A stretch of DNA of 64,000 nt from Malania oleifera. Lineage: Eukaryota; Streptophyta; Magnoliopsida; Santalales; Ximeniaceae. Made by a program: the position numbers and the translations under genes. How positions within the stretch are numbered: position 1 is the first letter of the stretch; each line of letters opens with the position of its first letter. Below the pieces are notes generated by a model. That model worked only from the letters and a program-made list of their open reading frames with translations, was not told the origin of the DNA and did no database searches. Shown here one piece after another: positions 35,520 through 46,720 of the stretch. Location of the stretch: the NCBI RefSeq assembly GCF_029873635.1, contig NC_080425.1, positions 40,551,390 through 40,615,389 of the forward strand. The letters run 5' to 3'.

Positions 35520-36860
35520 AAGTATTTTTACTGATTTGATGCCATTTTATTATAATCAATATCCATTTTCCACAAAGTCGATCACATTCAGTATGTATCC
35601 CTTCATTACTATATAAAATATTTCCAGAGAAAAAAATTTTGCCATCAAAAGAAATATTTGCATGAAATACATAATAAAATTTCCCAGTTTATATAACAAA
35701 AAATTTATGCTGAGACGAATGGAAATTTTATGATCAACTAGTGTCCATCAAACCAGTCAGAGCTGAAAGAAATTTCATTTACATTCAAAGTTGATAGGTA
35801 ATAAAGGAAAATTTCATTCTACAATGCGGTTGTCCGAAAACAAGAAAAAAAAAATGCATAAAAAGCAAGACATTAGTTGAATTAAGTTGTGCATTGTCAT
35901 GGTCACAATGAGTTTAAATAGTTGGTTTCACTTAGAACCAAAAAGTATAAAGTACTTCAATTTCTGCAACTACTATCGCCCAAGAACTAATGCAGCTAAT
36001 TGCACAACTAATCTGCAGTAAAACAAAGAACTCACCTGAATCTTCCACCTTAGATTTCAGTAATTTCACAATAACTGCTTCTACTCCAATCCCTTCAAAG
36101 GCACATTGAACCCACAGTTTCTTACAAATGATAATTCAATCCCCCCTCGCCTCCTTATCTTTTCTTGCGCGTGCATCTGTGTAATTTCATCTACCTGCAA
36201 ATCTCCGATCTAACAAAAATCCAGATTTTGAAATTCAACAAAGCAAAGCAAAATTGCAATGCAAAGCAGACCCAATCCCATGCAATCAAAAACAGCCGCA
36301 AGGAGATTCTGTCAATTCATATACCCATTATTTAGCATCCTATAGTAACTAGCATGTCTTGATTCCTCATTTCATAGTTTTTTTTTTTTTTTTAAACCAA
36401 AATAATGTGAAAAATATAGAGAAGATTTTCAATTCATTAGTTCATTTTTTTGTTTTCAGAACCTTCCTAGCAATCAAACACAGAGGGTATTCAACTACAC
36501 TGATCTGAAATTTTAAATAAATAAATTAGAAAACCTGAAAAGGTGGGAATTGCCTCACCTTGTTTCGCTATAAGAAAGATGTGAGAATCTAAAAAATCCA
36601 ACAATTTCGCACATGCACAGACACACCCAGATTGGAGTTAAGATGAAAATTGCTTGGACTGTGATTATTGAAGCATGGGGGAATGGCCAACGAGTGCATG
36701 CCTGTGGCACCCTTTGTCATGGGTTCCTTGGAAGGCCCACCAAGCCTTGATTGGAGCAGATCATCCCCATGACAAAGACTTGAGAGAAACAGGAAAAATT
36801 ATTATTTTAGGCATCCTAATTATATCACATTTTAGACAACCCATTAAATCCTTAGATTTT
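35520..36860 (-). other. 5' region of the B3 gene, duplicated near 45.5-46.7 kb
   Basis: Non-repetitive-looking sequence that recurs, diverged, at about 45535-46720 in the same orientation. A strong donor-like CAG/GTGAGT stands at 36035/36036 on the minus strand. The exon to its right can be read as LWVQCAFEGIGVEAVIVKLL-KSKVEDS, although untranslated sequence is equally possible. A second donor-like TTTGCAG/GTAGATG lies near 36196. The segment ends near CCTTGGAAGGCCCACC, which is common to both copies. Start codon and first exon are unresolved. Confidence 0.5.
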
Positions 36861-37351
36861 GGGTAGTATTCAATTGACTTGTCCTACAATCAATCAAAAC
36901 TCAAAAACCAATGATTTGATTGGTTATTGTAAATGTAACATGGTTATGCAGCCTAACCAAATAATTCATCAAGGAATAGTCCCTTGGAAAATTTGAAACA
37001 TAGTGGTGCAGAACAACATCAAGGATCTACCGCCAAGGGAAATTAGAAGAAGTACAGGATACAAAGAAAGCAGAAGAAAAGGAAGGAGACACAAGGGGGG
37101 CAACACGGCAGAAGGAGATACACTTGGGGAGAAGAACACATGTTAATTCTCAATTAAAGTTCAACAATAACCAACTCCTACATGGCTTTCACACACTATT
37201 TATAAGAAAGCCTGTAACATAATAAATTACACACATACCCCTAATGATACATGAAATTACAAACACACCCTTGAAATACACAAATATTACAAGAAGTCCC
37301 CAAGACCCATACTCCTACTACAAACAAAGTAAACACATAATAAAAAACTAA
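36861..37351. other. Gene-free spacer
   Basis: No coding sequence, repeat or RNA gene recognised on either strand. Confidence 0.5.
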
Positions 37352-37420
37352 TTACCTAACCACATTTGGGTTAACAACAATAACAACAAACCAAGCCTTA
37401 AGTCCCACTAGTTGAGGAAG
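37352..37420 (-). mobile_element. SINE 3'-end fragment (Au-like)
   Basis: Reversed, it reads CTTCCTCAACTAGTGGGACT-TAAGGCTTGGTTTGTTGTTATTG. This resembles the end of plant Au-type SINEs: CCCACTTAGTGGGA, AAGGCTTTG, then TTG repeats. Its upstream part is interrupted by the gypsy composite at 37421. A second copy of the same end is at 45340-45397. Confidence 0.5.
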
Positions 37421-37950
37421 TGATGCGGAAACCCAAAAAATAAACGTCCGGAGACCCCAAATCAGATTTATCAAAACCCCAAACCCAAAATAAAATTCGA
37501 CATGGTAGTGGATCCTTGACTTATTGCTTGACGTGAAGCACAAACCAAGAATATAAAATTAATGGATGAACGCCACAAAGGTAGCACCTTTGATAAGTTT
37601 AGTGCAAGTTCAATGAAGAACTTGAAGAGAAATAAACCTCACTTGGAATTGTATTCAGCCAAAAATATCTCTTTTTCAATACAACAGAGAGTTGGCTACT
37701 TATAGAAAATAAAAGAAACCCATGACATCAACCTGACCAATAAAAATAGGCTATGACATCAATCTGGCCAATAAAATAGCCCCACATAACCTTAAACATG
37801 TCATGTCATTTAATGAAACATGTGCAAGTCACATGCCATGTGCCATGTCATTTAATAAAACATGTGCAAGTCACATGTCATGCTTAATTGACACAATTGA
37901 CCCACTATTTAGCCCATACTTTAATTAAAACAATAAAAATTCCCCAAACA
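37421..37950 (-). mobile_element. Gypsy composite, LTR A (3' LTR)
   Basis: Reversed, it starts TGTTTGGGGAATTTTTATTG after the purine tract AATAGGGGC and ends GGGTTTCCGCATCA, 530 bases. It contains two copies of a 42-bp unit built around CATTTAATrAAACATGTGCAAG (about 37795-37880). Confidence 0.9.
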
Positions 37951-39240
37951 GCCCCTATTGGCTTAAGGTTCCAGCTTCACACGTCCTAAGACAATTTACC
38001 ATCTTAGGCTCTTCAAGAAAGTCCTTTTCTTTAATATCCATGGCCCTCATTGACTCTTGCTCAAGCAACTTCTCAATTACTCCTTGCGTAGCCTCCTTGA
38101 CCTTCTTGGCTCTAGCTCTTGTGATGGGTCCACTTGGCATGTGCAGATCATCCTGTGCAATCGGAACTTGTTGGTTCATATCATTCCCCCTCTCCTCAAA
38201 AGGATTCATCCTCGAATCATCACCTACATCAAAAGGGCATAAATTAGAAATGTTGAAAGTTGCATTGACCTTATACTCACCCAGTAAATCCAACTTGTAT
38301 GCATTGTCGTTGATCTTTTCAAGCACTTGAAAAGGTCCATCACCCCTTGGGTGTAGCTTTGTTTTCCTTTTACTAGGAAACCTCTCTTTTCTCATATGCA
38401 CCCATACCCAATCTCTCGGTTCAAAAGTAACGAACTTGCGCCCCTTGTTGGCTTGAGATGAATATTGTCGGTTCTTCTTTTCGATGTGCTGTCATGCTTG
38501 TTCATGGATCCTCTTCACCAAGTCAGCCTTGTGTCGTCCGTCTAAGCTAGTTATCTCATTCACAGGTAGCGGCATCAAATCCAATGGAGTCAGAGGATTA
38601 AAACCATAAATAATTTCAAATGAAGAAAAATTAGTAGGAGCATGCACAGTTCTATTATAAGCAAACTCAACAAGTGGTATGCATTCTTCCCATGATTTTA
38701 AATTCCTTTGAATGACCGCACGCAATAAGGTGGCTGAAGTTCGATTAACTACTTCGGTTTGACCATCGGTTTGAGGATGACAAGCAGTAAAAAACAATAG
38801 CTTAGTTCCTAACTTTCCCCACAAAACCTTCTAAAAGTAGCTAAGGAATTTAACATCCCTATCACTCACAATTGTCCTAGGAATGCCATGCAATCGCACA
38901 ATGTCCCTAAAGAATAAATTGGCTATATTTGTGGCATTATCAGTTTTATGGCAAAGAATAAAATGTGCCCTTTTAGAAAATCTATCAACCACCACAAATA
39001 TAGTCCATACCCACTTTGGACCTAGGCAAACCTAATATGAAATCTATTGAAATGTCTACCCAAGGTTCACTAGGTACAGGCAAAGGAGTATAAAGGTCAT
39101 GAGGTAAGACCTTAGACTTAGCTTGTTTACATGAAATGCATCTAGAACACACTCTTTCTACATCTCTACGCATATGTGGCCAAAAGAAGTGTTCATGCAG
39201 AATATCTAAAATCTTTTGTACCCCAAAATGTCCCATCAAA
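37951..39240 (-). pseudogene. Gypsy composite, integrase and pol C-terminus
   Basis: Minus-strand reading shows an integrase zinc-binding region (GHFGVQKILDILHEHFFWPHM-type, then CSRCISCKQAKSK), core phrases [14 protein letters not shown] and [18 protein letters not shown], and a C-terminal segment, MHMRKERFPSKRKTKLHPRG then DGPFQVLEKINDNAYKLDL and FNISNLCPFDVGDD. The last phrases are characteristic of a widespread plant chromovirus-like gypsy group. In the family, integrase joins element DNA to the chromosome. Broken. Confidence 0.85.
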
Positions 39241-40490
39241 TCCCCGCTATGTGACCTTGCACAAGCAATTCTCTTAAGGAGCAGTTAGGCACACAAAGTC
39301 TACTCTCCCTAAACAAATATCCATCATGCCTATAAAATTTATGAAACACAACTTTATCACATGCCTCATACACATTAGAAAAATTAAAATCTTTAGCATA
39401 TAAATCATTTATGTACTCAAATGATGTGGAACCCCAAGAATGAACGTCCGGAAACCCCAAATCAAATTTATCAAAACCCCAAACCCAAAATAAGATTCGA
39501 CATGGTAGTGGATCCTTGACCTATTGCTTGACGTGAAGCACAAATCAAGAATATCAAATTAATGGATAAACGCCACAAAGGTGGCACCTTTGATAAATTC
39601 GGTGAAAGTTCAATGAAGAACTTGAAGAGAAATAAACCTCACTTAGAATTGTATTCAGCTAAAAATATTCCTTTAATCGGTGGCAAACCATTGGGCATGT
39701 CTACAAGAAAGACATCCTCGTACTCCTGCAGTAAAGAAACAACAGCACTAGGCAAGGAAGAGGTGAGTTCGTTAGCGCTCAAATATGCCTCCTTGTACAT
39801 GAGTACAACTAGAGGTTTTTGTGCATAAAAAGTTTTTTTATACTCTTTTTCCTTTGCATACAAACTCACTTTTTCTTCTCCCGTTGTTTTTCCCTCATTT
39901 TTACCACTTTTTTTTTTTTTTTTCTAATTTTAGCTCCTCTCTTGCCCTCATTTTCTCTCCTCTTTTTTTTTTTTTTTCAATGCTCTCTGCCTCTTCTTTT
40001 GTTTTATTCTCAGCCTCTCTTTTGTTTTTCTCATCATTTTACTCTTTTCAATCTCACTTGATCTTCATACACTTGCTTAGGAATCAATGGTACAAGGGTC
40101 ACACTCCTCCCATCTTTTATAAAGGAATACCTATTCTTGAACCCATCATGAGTGACACGTCGATCAAATTGCCACGGCCTGCCCAATAAGATGTGACTAG
40201 CATGCATGGGGACCACATCACATAGAATCTCATCAGAATATTTTCCAATTGAATATACAATCAGCACTTGCTTATTCACCCTAACCTCCCCACACTCATT
40301 CAACCATTGAAGTTTGTAAAGCCTAGGAGCCCCAACTTCTCTACTAATGTGGTACTAGCTACGTTAGTGCGGCTCCCTCCATTCGATGATCATGTTACAC
40401 ACCTTATCATGGATGTAACATTGAGTATGAAATATATTCTCACGCTGCTCCTCATTTTCATCTTTTACCACATGCATGTTTAAAACTCTC
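39241..40490 (-). pseudogene. Gypsy composite, protease and reverse transcriptase pieces
   Basis: Between integrase and gag on the minus strand. At about 40035-40300 the protease region has phrases like YSDEILCDVVPMHASHILLG and PWQFDRRVTHDG. Near 39640-39790 the start of reverse transcriptase shows SLLQEYEDVFLVDMPNGLPP, next to an LTR piece at 39429-39671. Near 39240-39420 lie phrases just ahead of the integrase (DGYLFRESRLCVPNCSLRE). Pyrimidine-rich runs at 39830-40050 separate the pieces. A fossil, broken. Confidence 0.75.
39429..39671 (-). mobile_element. Extra partial LTR inside the gypsy composite
   Basis: Begins TGATGTGGAACCCCAAGAATG and matches the first 250 bases of LTR A and LTR B as read on the plus strand, up to GAATTGTATTCAGC-AAAAATAT. 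It is embedded in pol, so sequences of at least three LTRs occur in one insertion. Confidence 0.85.
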
Positions 40491-40611
40491 CTAGTTACTA
40501 ATGTCTCACCATGGACAGCATACTCAACATCACTAGACTCTTCTAGTGAAGACATGGACTCATGATCACTCTCTTCATCATCGGTCTCAATAGTACCATT
40601 ATCTCTCATAT

Positions 40612-41360
40612 TCATTGCTCTTTTATTTGGGCATTGTGATGTAATATGGCAAGTCCCCAAATACCTAAAACATTTGGTATTTCTGTACCTACTAGGTTGA
40701 GAAGTTGTACCTTTTTCATGGCTGCCCACTTTGTCTTTGCCTTTCTCCTTCTCATCCTTGGATTTGGAAACAACCCTTTCTTCTTTTGATTTCCCCCAAT
40801 TCGGTTTCCATGTGGAATGGGAAGTCGACGTTGTTGTAGCATGCTTGTTTCCACCCTTGTGTTGAGTTGTCTCTCCACTTTCATTGCCATATGCACCATG
40901 TCCTCTAACTCCACATAGTGCTGCAGCTCCACTATGTTAGCAATTTTCTGGTTCAACCCACATAAGAATCGTGCCGTTGCAACTTCTCTATCTTCCTCAA
41001 TATTTGCCTGAATCATAGCCATCTCCATCTCCTTGTGGTAGTCCTCCACACTTTTGGTACCTTGGGTAAGGCTTTGAAGACGTTGGTCTAAGTCTCGGTA
41101 GTAGTGGTTTGGTATAGATTGCTTCCTCATCACCACCTTCATTTTAGCCCACGTCTCAATAGGTCTTTCCATGTTTCTACGCCTACTAAGAAGAATTTGA
41201 TCCCACCATACCAGTGCATAGTCAGTAAACTCCACAACTGCCAATTTCACTTTCTTTTCTTCAGAGTAGTTATGACACTCAAAAATGAGCTCAACCTTCC
41301 TCTCCCATTCAAGGTATACATCTGGGTTATTTTTCCCTTGAAAAGGAGGGATCTTCATTT
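40612..41360 (-). pseudogene. Gypsy composite, gag
   Basis: Minus-strand reading from about 41358 gives MKIPPFQGKNNPDVYLEWER, VELIFECHNYSEEKKVKLA, VVEFTDYALVWWDQIL, SVEDYHKEMEMAMIQANIEE and DMVHMAMKVERQL: the capsid core of a plant chromovirus-like gypsy group. A degenerate zinc-knuckle-like KCFRYLGTCHITSQC lies near 40640-40690. It is the best preserved part of the element and sits downstream of LTR B and its primer site, as expected. Confidence 0.85.
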
Positions 41361-42285
41361 TGATGTTTCCGATGTTTCTATCGATGTTATCTTGACCCCT
41401 TGGCTCCCATTAAGGTTGCCACTGTTACCTAGCACCTCGATAAGAAAATCTGCTCATACCGTCATGTTCATCATCACTCGCTTTATTGCTACCTATATCA
41501 TGTTCAAATTCAGCAATCGGAGGAGTATGTGGCCTTCGCCGCCTTTCATTGGATTGTCCTCTTCTCAGTCCATCAATTGTAGCATCTTGTCTATCCAGTC
41601 TATCTCTGAACTCCCCAAAAACATATTGAGTCTTTCAAACTGCTTGCAAGGTGAAGAATGAGTCTTGTGGAGGGTTCTCATTCTCGCTACCCTTGCTGGA
41701 AGTTTCAGCGCCAACCGCCTTTCTACTCATGATTTCAAACCTGCAAAAAGGATATTAGAGAGAAAAAAATTCCTCACTCACTCCTTTACGTGTTTACCCT
41801 CAAACTATTACACTCAACAATCGTGTTTTGAAATAATTTTTTTTTTTTTTTGGCTTTTTCCCCTCTGATACGCTCAGACACTCGTGCCTCTTACCACTTA
41901 GGATTTCTCTTTTAGTTCTTTAATGAACTAATACCAAACAAACCAATAGTTCAACCAAACACAACAATTGAATCAATGAATTAGAAACAAGATATCAACA
42001 AAAATAACAATAGAACAACTAAATCAGGACACAAAACAACGAAGTAAAGATAAAAGAAAGTTAAGAAAACAATAATGACGCAAATGAAATAAGAAGAAAT
42101 TCAATAGAACAAAATAACCAACTCAACCAAGGATATATTCAAACACAAATCAGAATAATAAACCGAATAGTTTTAGAATGGACGGATGATAAAAGAATAT
42201 AAAATAAGGATAAATGATTATAGGATAAAAGAATTTTCAAAAGCAAACAAGAAAAATAAGATAGATAGAACTTGATTTGAACCAA

Positions 42286-42300
42286 GGCTCTGATACCAAA
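42286..42300 (-). other. Primer binding site (initiator Met tRNA type)
   Basis: Directly inside LTR B, the minus strand reads TTTGGTATCAGAGCC, the usual plant retrotransposon primer site complementary to the 3' end of initiator methionine tRNA. Confidence 0.9.
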
Positions 42301-42870
42301 TGATGCGGAACCCCAAGAATGAACGCCCGGAGACTCCAAATCAGATTTATCAAAACCCCAAACCCAAAATAAGATTCGACATGGTAGTAGATCCTTGACC
42401 TATTGCTTGACATGAAGCACAAACCAAGAATATCAATTAATGGATGAACGCCACAAAGGTAGCACCTTTGATAAGTTCGGTGAAAGTTCAATGAAGAACT
42501 TGAAGAGAAATAAACCTCACTTGGAATTGTATTCAGCCAAAAATATCCCTTTTTCAATACAATAGAGAGTTGGCTACTTATAAAAAATAAAAGAAACCCA
42601 TGACATCAACCCGGCCAATAAAAATAGGCTACGACATCAATCTAGCCAATAAAATAGTCCCACATAACCTTAAACATGCCATGTCATTTAATGAAACATG
42701 TGCAAGTCTCATGCTATGTGCCATGTCATTTAATGAAACATGTGCAAGTCACATGTCATGTGTCATGTCATTTAATGAAACATGTGCAAGTCACATGTCA
42801 TGCTTAATTGACACAAATGACCCACTATTTAGCCCATACTTTAATTAAAACAATACAAATTCCCCAAACA
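42301..42870 (-). mobile_element. Gypsy composite, LTR B
   Basis: Same boundaries as LTR A (TGTTTGGGG start, CCGCATCA end on the minus strand) but 570 bases, because it has three copies of the 42-bp CATTTAATGAAACATGTGCAAG unit (about 42675-42800) instead of two. The next sequence on its right is pol tail and not flank, so LTR B is shared by two internal regions. Confidence 0.9.
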
Positions 42871-43103
42871 GCCCCTATTGGCTTAAGGTTCCAGCTTCAC
42901 ACGTCCTAAGACAATTTACCATCTTAGGCTCTTCAAGAAAGTCCTTTTCTTTAATATCCATGGCCCTCATTGACTCTTGCTCAAGCAACTTCTCAATTAC
43001 TCCTTGCGTAGCCTCCTTGACCTTCTTGGCTCTAAATCTTGTGATGGGTCCACTTGGCATGTGCTAATCATCCTATGCAATCGGAGCTTGTTAGTTCATA
43101 TCA
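42871..43103 (-). mobile_element. Pol tail at the right end of the gypsy composite
   Basis: Almost identical to 37951-38183 (pol C-terminus plus polypurine tract). It stops at TGATATGAAC on the minus strand, immediately before the target duplication GGAAG. Confidence 0.85.
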
Positions 43104-43108
43104 GGAAG

Positions 43109-45534
43109 CATATTTAGGTTTGGGATCCTATAAACCATTGACCATATTCTTTGACATAGGCCTCCAAATTGGGTCCAAACAATCCATCCAAATGCCCACT
43201 TGTCGTCCTACATCACATAGTTACTAGAAACAATGCAGTTTGGGTTGGGGTATGGGTATGGAAATGGAGTATGCTACTTAAGAAGTATGCAGTTTTTGGG
43301 GTGGTATGCTTAGTTGCCGTTGTACACTTGAACCGCTTATTTTGGTTGATTAGTTACCATGTTGGATTGCAGGAAGTTTGAATTATTTACTTAGGATGGA
43401 ATATAGAATATAGGAAAATCCCCATATTCTTATTCAATTAAATTATATACTATAAATAAATAACAATTAGTAAATTAATTTATTTCTTTTAATCTAAATG
43501 AATGTGTTAATTTTTTTTAAAAAAAAATTTATTATACTAAGTGAACAAAGTTGTTGAATTCTTCAAATAAACATATCCTTATAAAAATTCAAATTTGTAA
43601 TGACAAGCTGTACTCAAATTTTAAAAGTAATTATTGATATTCCTTCTTTTTGCACAAAAAAGAGGCTGAAGAGTAAGCTCCTTGGTATCAAACAGCTCTC
43701 TCCTTGCTGTTCAAATCCATCCACCATGGCAGCACTAGGAAGCTGGAGTCTCATCTAGCAGCAGGAAACCCTCAGCTGAGTTTCACACAACAGCTAGAAA
43801 CCCTCTCTAGAATCTCACCAAGCAGGGAGAAACCCTCTTCTCTCATGGTCCCAGGCTTTACAGCCCTCTACTCTCACCATCATATGCTTTGCAGTCCTCT
43901 TCTCTCAAAAATCTGGGTCGCTACTTTTTACATCTGGATCTTGATCCCCATTGATCCGGAACACCATCAACCTTTGAATAGGTATGTGCGATCCAGATCA
44001 TGGTTCCAGGCAGGGCAATGACCCAAGTAACTATGATTTGAAATCCACCAATCATACAATGTCATATTAGCACTTGACGTATAAATGAGAGATATGCTTT
44101 GATGTGGGCCCCAATACACGTTCCAACACGAGTTTAAAGAATCCAAACAATGATACGATATTATGTGATCATCGGTTTCCAACTTCCAAATCCTATGTGA
44201 GGTTACCAGCATGGTTATCAAAAATCTTGATCTGGATCCTATGATCCTACAATCCTACGATTTAGACTTAACTAATCGACCCAGATCTTAACAATAATCT
44301 TAATCAAGTGGAATCTTAGTAGAATCCTATATGGATCCTTAGGATCTTAGGATCGCAATCCTACTTAGGATCACATTGATCCTACTTGTGAAATAGAATA
44401 TGGATTTTTCCTATTTAAAATTTCAAAGAAAAGAGCCTATTCTATATATTTTTTTTATTGGCCCAAACACCTTCCTTCTAAAATAGGCATAAAATTTGGT
44501 CTAGATGGCCCAAAATCCAAATGCATCAAAATTAGGACAAAATAACAAGTATGTCATGGGATTTGAAAGCTCTTTTACTTCAAAATTGAAAGCTCTCTTA
44601 GAGCTTAAAGTTCTTGTAGGTTGAGCTAAGACTCTTCCTCCTTCGAGCAATAGTAAAGGCAAAGAACTTTGAGATTAGCAGAGACTAGAGAGCTTCAACA
44701 AATAGGGAATTGCACAATCAGGTTGAGAGCTTAAAGTTGCAGGCTTGCAGTAGTTATGCATTATCTTTGTAATTTTTTACTTTCTTCCTCTTCTTTTCTC
44801 TTATTATTGACAAGCTGAAGACCTATCTTTTATCCCAAGGCAGAGAGCATATAGCTTGCTTTTTCTTCTATTTTTATTTTTGACGAACAAAAAGTTCTTC
44901 TTCCTTTGAACAAAAGCTTTTCTTTTCCTTCTTTCTTGCCCTTCCTCATCTCTTTCCTTCTTCTCTTTCTTTTTCTTCTTATGGTCTGATGACAAGACCA
45001 CAGAAGCTAAGAAGTTGGCATCAATTCATTTAATTAAGATTAGCAATTTCTTCTTCCTTTTATCTTCATTCTTTTTGCTTTTCTTTTTAATTACAATTAT
45101 TGAATAAACAAGCTAGCAACAGTTTACCCTTTGCGATTCAATCTATTCAGATTTCTTTTAAGGTCAAGATTGTGGAAGGAAAAATTTGCTAGGTGCCAGC
45201 TAGCTACATTCGTGAAATTTGTTTTAGCATCTTAAACTTACTACCAAGTTTTTAGGCTTATTTTATTGAGAGTTTCCATAAAATTCCAAATAAATAAATT
45301 TTTTAATTTATTTTACATTGTCACTAAATTGGCAGAAAATGATTCATGTAGCCAACCCCACCTAGTGGAACTTAAGGCTTGGTTTGTTATTGTTGTATTT
45401 TACATTGTAAATAGAATCTTACGTTCCACAATCCGATCCTACCCATATTCCACACCACCCAAGTTTGAATCTCAAACTTGTAATATAAACTAGATAAAAA
45501 TTTGAGAGTGTAGCACTATGTTACAAATTCAACG
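43109..45534. other. Unassigned DNA between the gypsy composite and the host duplicate
   Basis: No convincing gene on either strand. It contains a cluster of GATCCTA/GGATCC words (44222-44390), a segment with repeated AAACCCTC phrases (43740-43840), pyrimidine-rich sequence near 44780-45100, and an Au-like SINE end near 45340-45397. Confidence 0.5.
45340..45397 (+). mobile_element. SINE 3'-end fragment (Au-like)
   Basis: Reads GCCAACCCCACCTAGTGGAA, CTTAAGGCTTGG, TTTGTTATTGTTG. It has the same family features as the minus-strand fragment at 37352. No SINE head with A and B boxes was recognised upstream. Confidence 0.5.
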
Positions 45535-46720
45535 CATTGCAAAGTAGTTTCATCAATTTGATACCCGTACCATTTTAATATAGTCAATATCCATTCCACA
45601 AAGTTGATCACATTCAACATGGATCCCTTCATTACAATGTAAAATATTCCAAGGGGAAAAAAACTTTTTGTAACTTCATTACAATATAACTAATGTCCAT
45701 CAAAACAACCACAGCCTAAAAAGATTTCTTCTATTTCAAAGTTGGCAGGTAATAAATGAAAGAAATACAAGCAAATTCAAATTTTCTGCAATGTGGTTGT
45801 CTGAAAACAAAGAATACATATAAAAGAAAATATTAATTGAACTATGTCGAGTATAGCCATGCTCATGATTTTAAACGGTTGGTTTCAGTGAGAACAAAAG
45901 ACTGTGAAGTACTTAGATTTGTAAATTTCTGCAACTGCTATTGCCTAAGAGCTAATGCAGCTAATCGTACACCTAATCTGCAGTAAAACAAAGAACTCAC
46001 CAAAATCTTCTACCTTAGACTTAACAATAACAGCTACTATTCCCCCAATCCTTTCAAAGGCACAGCTGACTCACAGTTTCTCATAAATAACAATTCAATT
46101 TCTCTATATTTTCTTGTGTGTGCGTCTGTGCATTCTCGCCTCCCTGCAAGACCTAACTAAAATCCAGATTTTCTAATTCCGTAAAGCAAGCGAAATTGCA
46201 AATCAAATCAGACCCAATCCCATGCAATCAAACTCAGCCATAAGAGATCCTATCAATTTCTATATGAATTATTTAGCAACCAGCATATCAATTTCCTCAT
46301 TTCATAGTTCACCTGATTTTCGGGAATGAAAATAACGTGAAAAAAAGGATGATTTCCCATTCATCTAGTTCATTTTTTCCCCTGAACCTTTCTCGGCAAT
46401 CAAACACAGAAATTCAACTAAACTGAACAGATAATTTTAGAAAAATTAACTCAGAAAAAATCAAACAGTCAGAGTTGCCTCACCTTGCTTCGCTATTACA
46501 GAGATGGGAGAATCTACACAAAAACCCAACATTTTCATAGAGAGAGAGAGAGAGAGAGCGTGGGGCGGAGTTGGGGGATGCCGAGGCTTTGGGTCGTCAT
46601 TGGCGAAGCACGGTAGAACGACTAACAAGTGTATGCTCGCTTTTTCCATGGGTCCCTTGGAAGGCCCACCCAACGCAGATCTTCTCCAATCCCCATCCCC
46701 ACTCTAGGCCTCCTAGATTG
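45535..46720 (-). pseudogene. Decayed duplicate of the B3-gene 5' region
   Basis: Aligns by eye with 35520-36860, sharing TCAATATCCATT-CCACAAAGT-GATCACATTCA, the donor-like GTGAGTTCTTTGTTTT near 45985-46000, and CCTTGGAAGGCCCACC near 46660. In the putative exon the reading seen in the other copy (VEAVIVKLL) is lost through small gaps, and no B3 exon follows. A (GA)n run occurs near 46541-46558. It is probably a partial segmental duplication without function. Confidence 0.6.

Larger units (their letters stand above)
37421..43103 (-). mobile_element. Gypsy composite element with 5-bp target duplication
   Basis: GGAAG flanks the whole block at 37416-37420 and 43104-43108. From right to left on the minus strand the parts are: a tail of pol (43103-42871), LTR B (42870-42301), primer site, gag, protease, part of reverse transcriptase, an extra LTR piece (39671-39429), integrase, pol C-terminus, polypurine tract, LTR A (37950-37421). 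One end is a normal LTR terminus (CATCA); the other starts TGATATGAAC inside pol-type sequence. A fossil with several breaks. LTR A and B differ by about 6% in their first 210 bases and less elsewhere, so it is younger than the array at 917-10695. Confidence 0.85.

Noticed and set aside
39819-40189. Phenylalanine-rich plus-strand frames
   Set aside because: Translation of T-runs opposite the minus-strand gypsy protease region.
42286-42300. Possible tRNA gene at TGGTATCAGAGCC
   Set aside because: Only the 3'-end complement of a tRNA is present, right next to an LTR; it is a primer binding site.
43704-44021. 105-codon plus-strand frame
   Set aside because: No recognisable domain, and the AAACCCTC repetition suggests repeat DNA; not enough support to call a gene.
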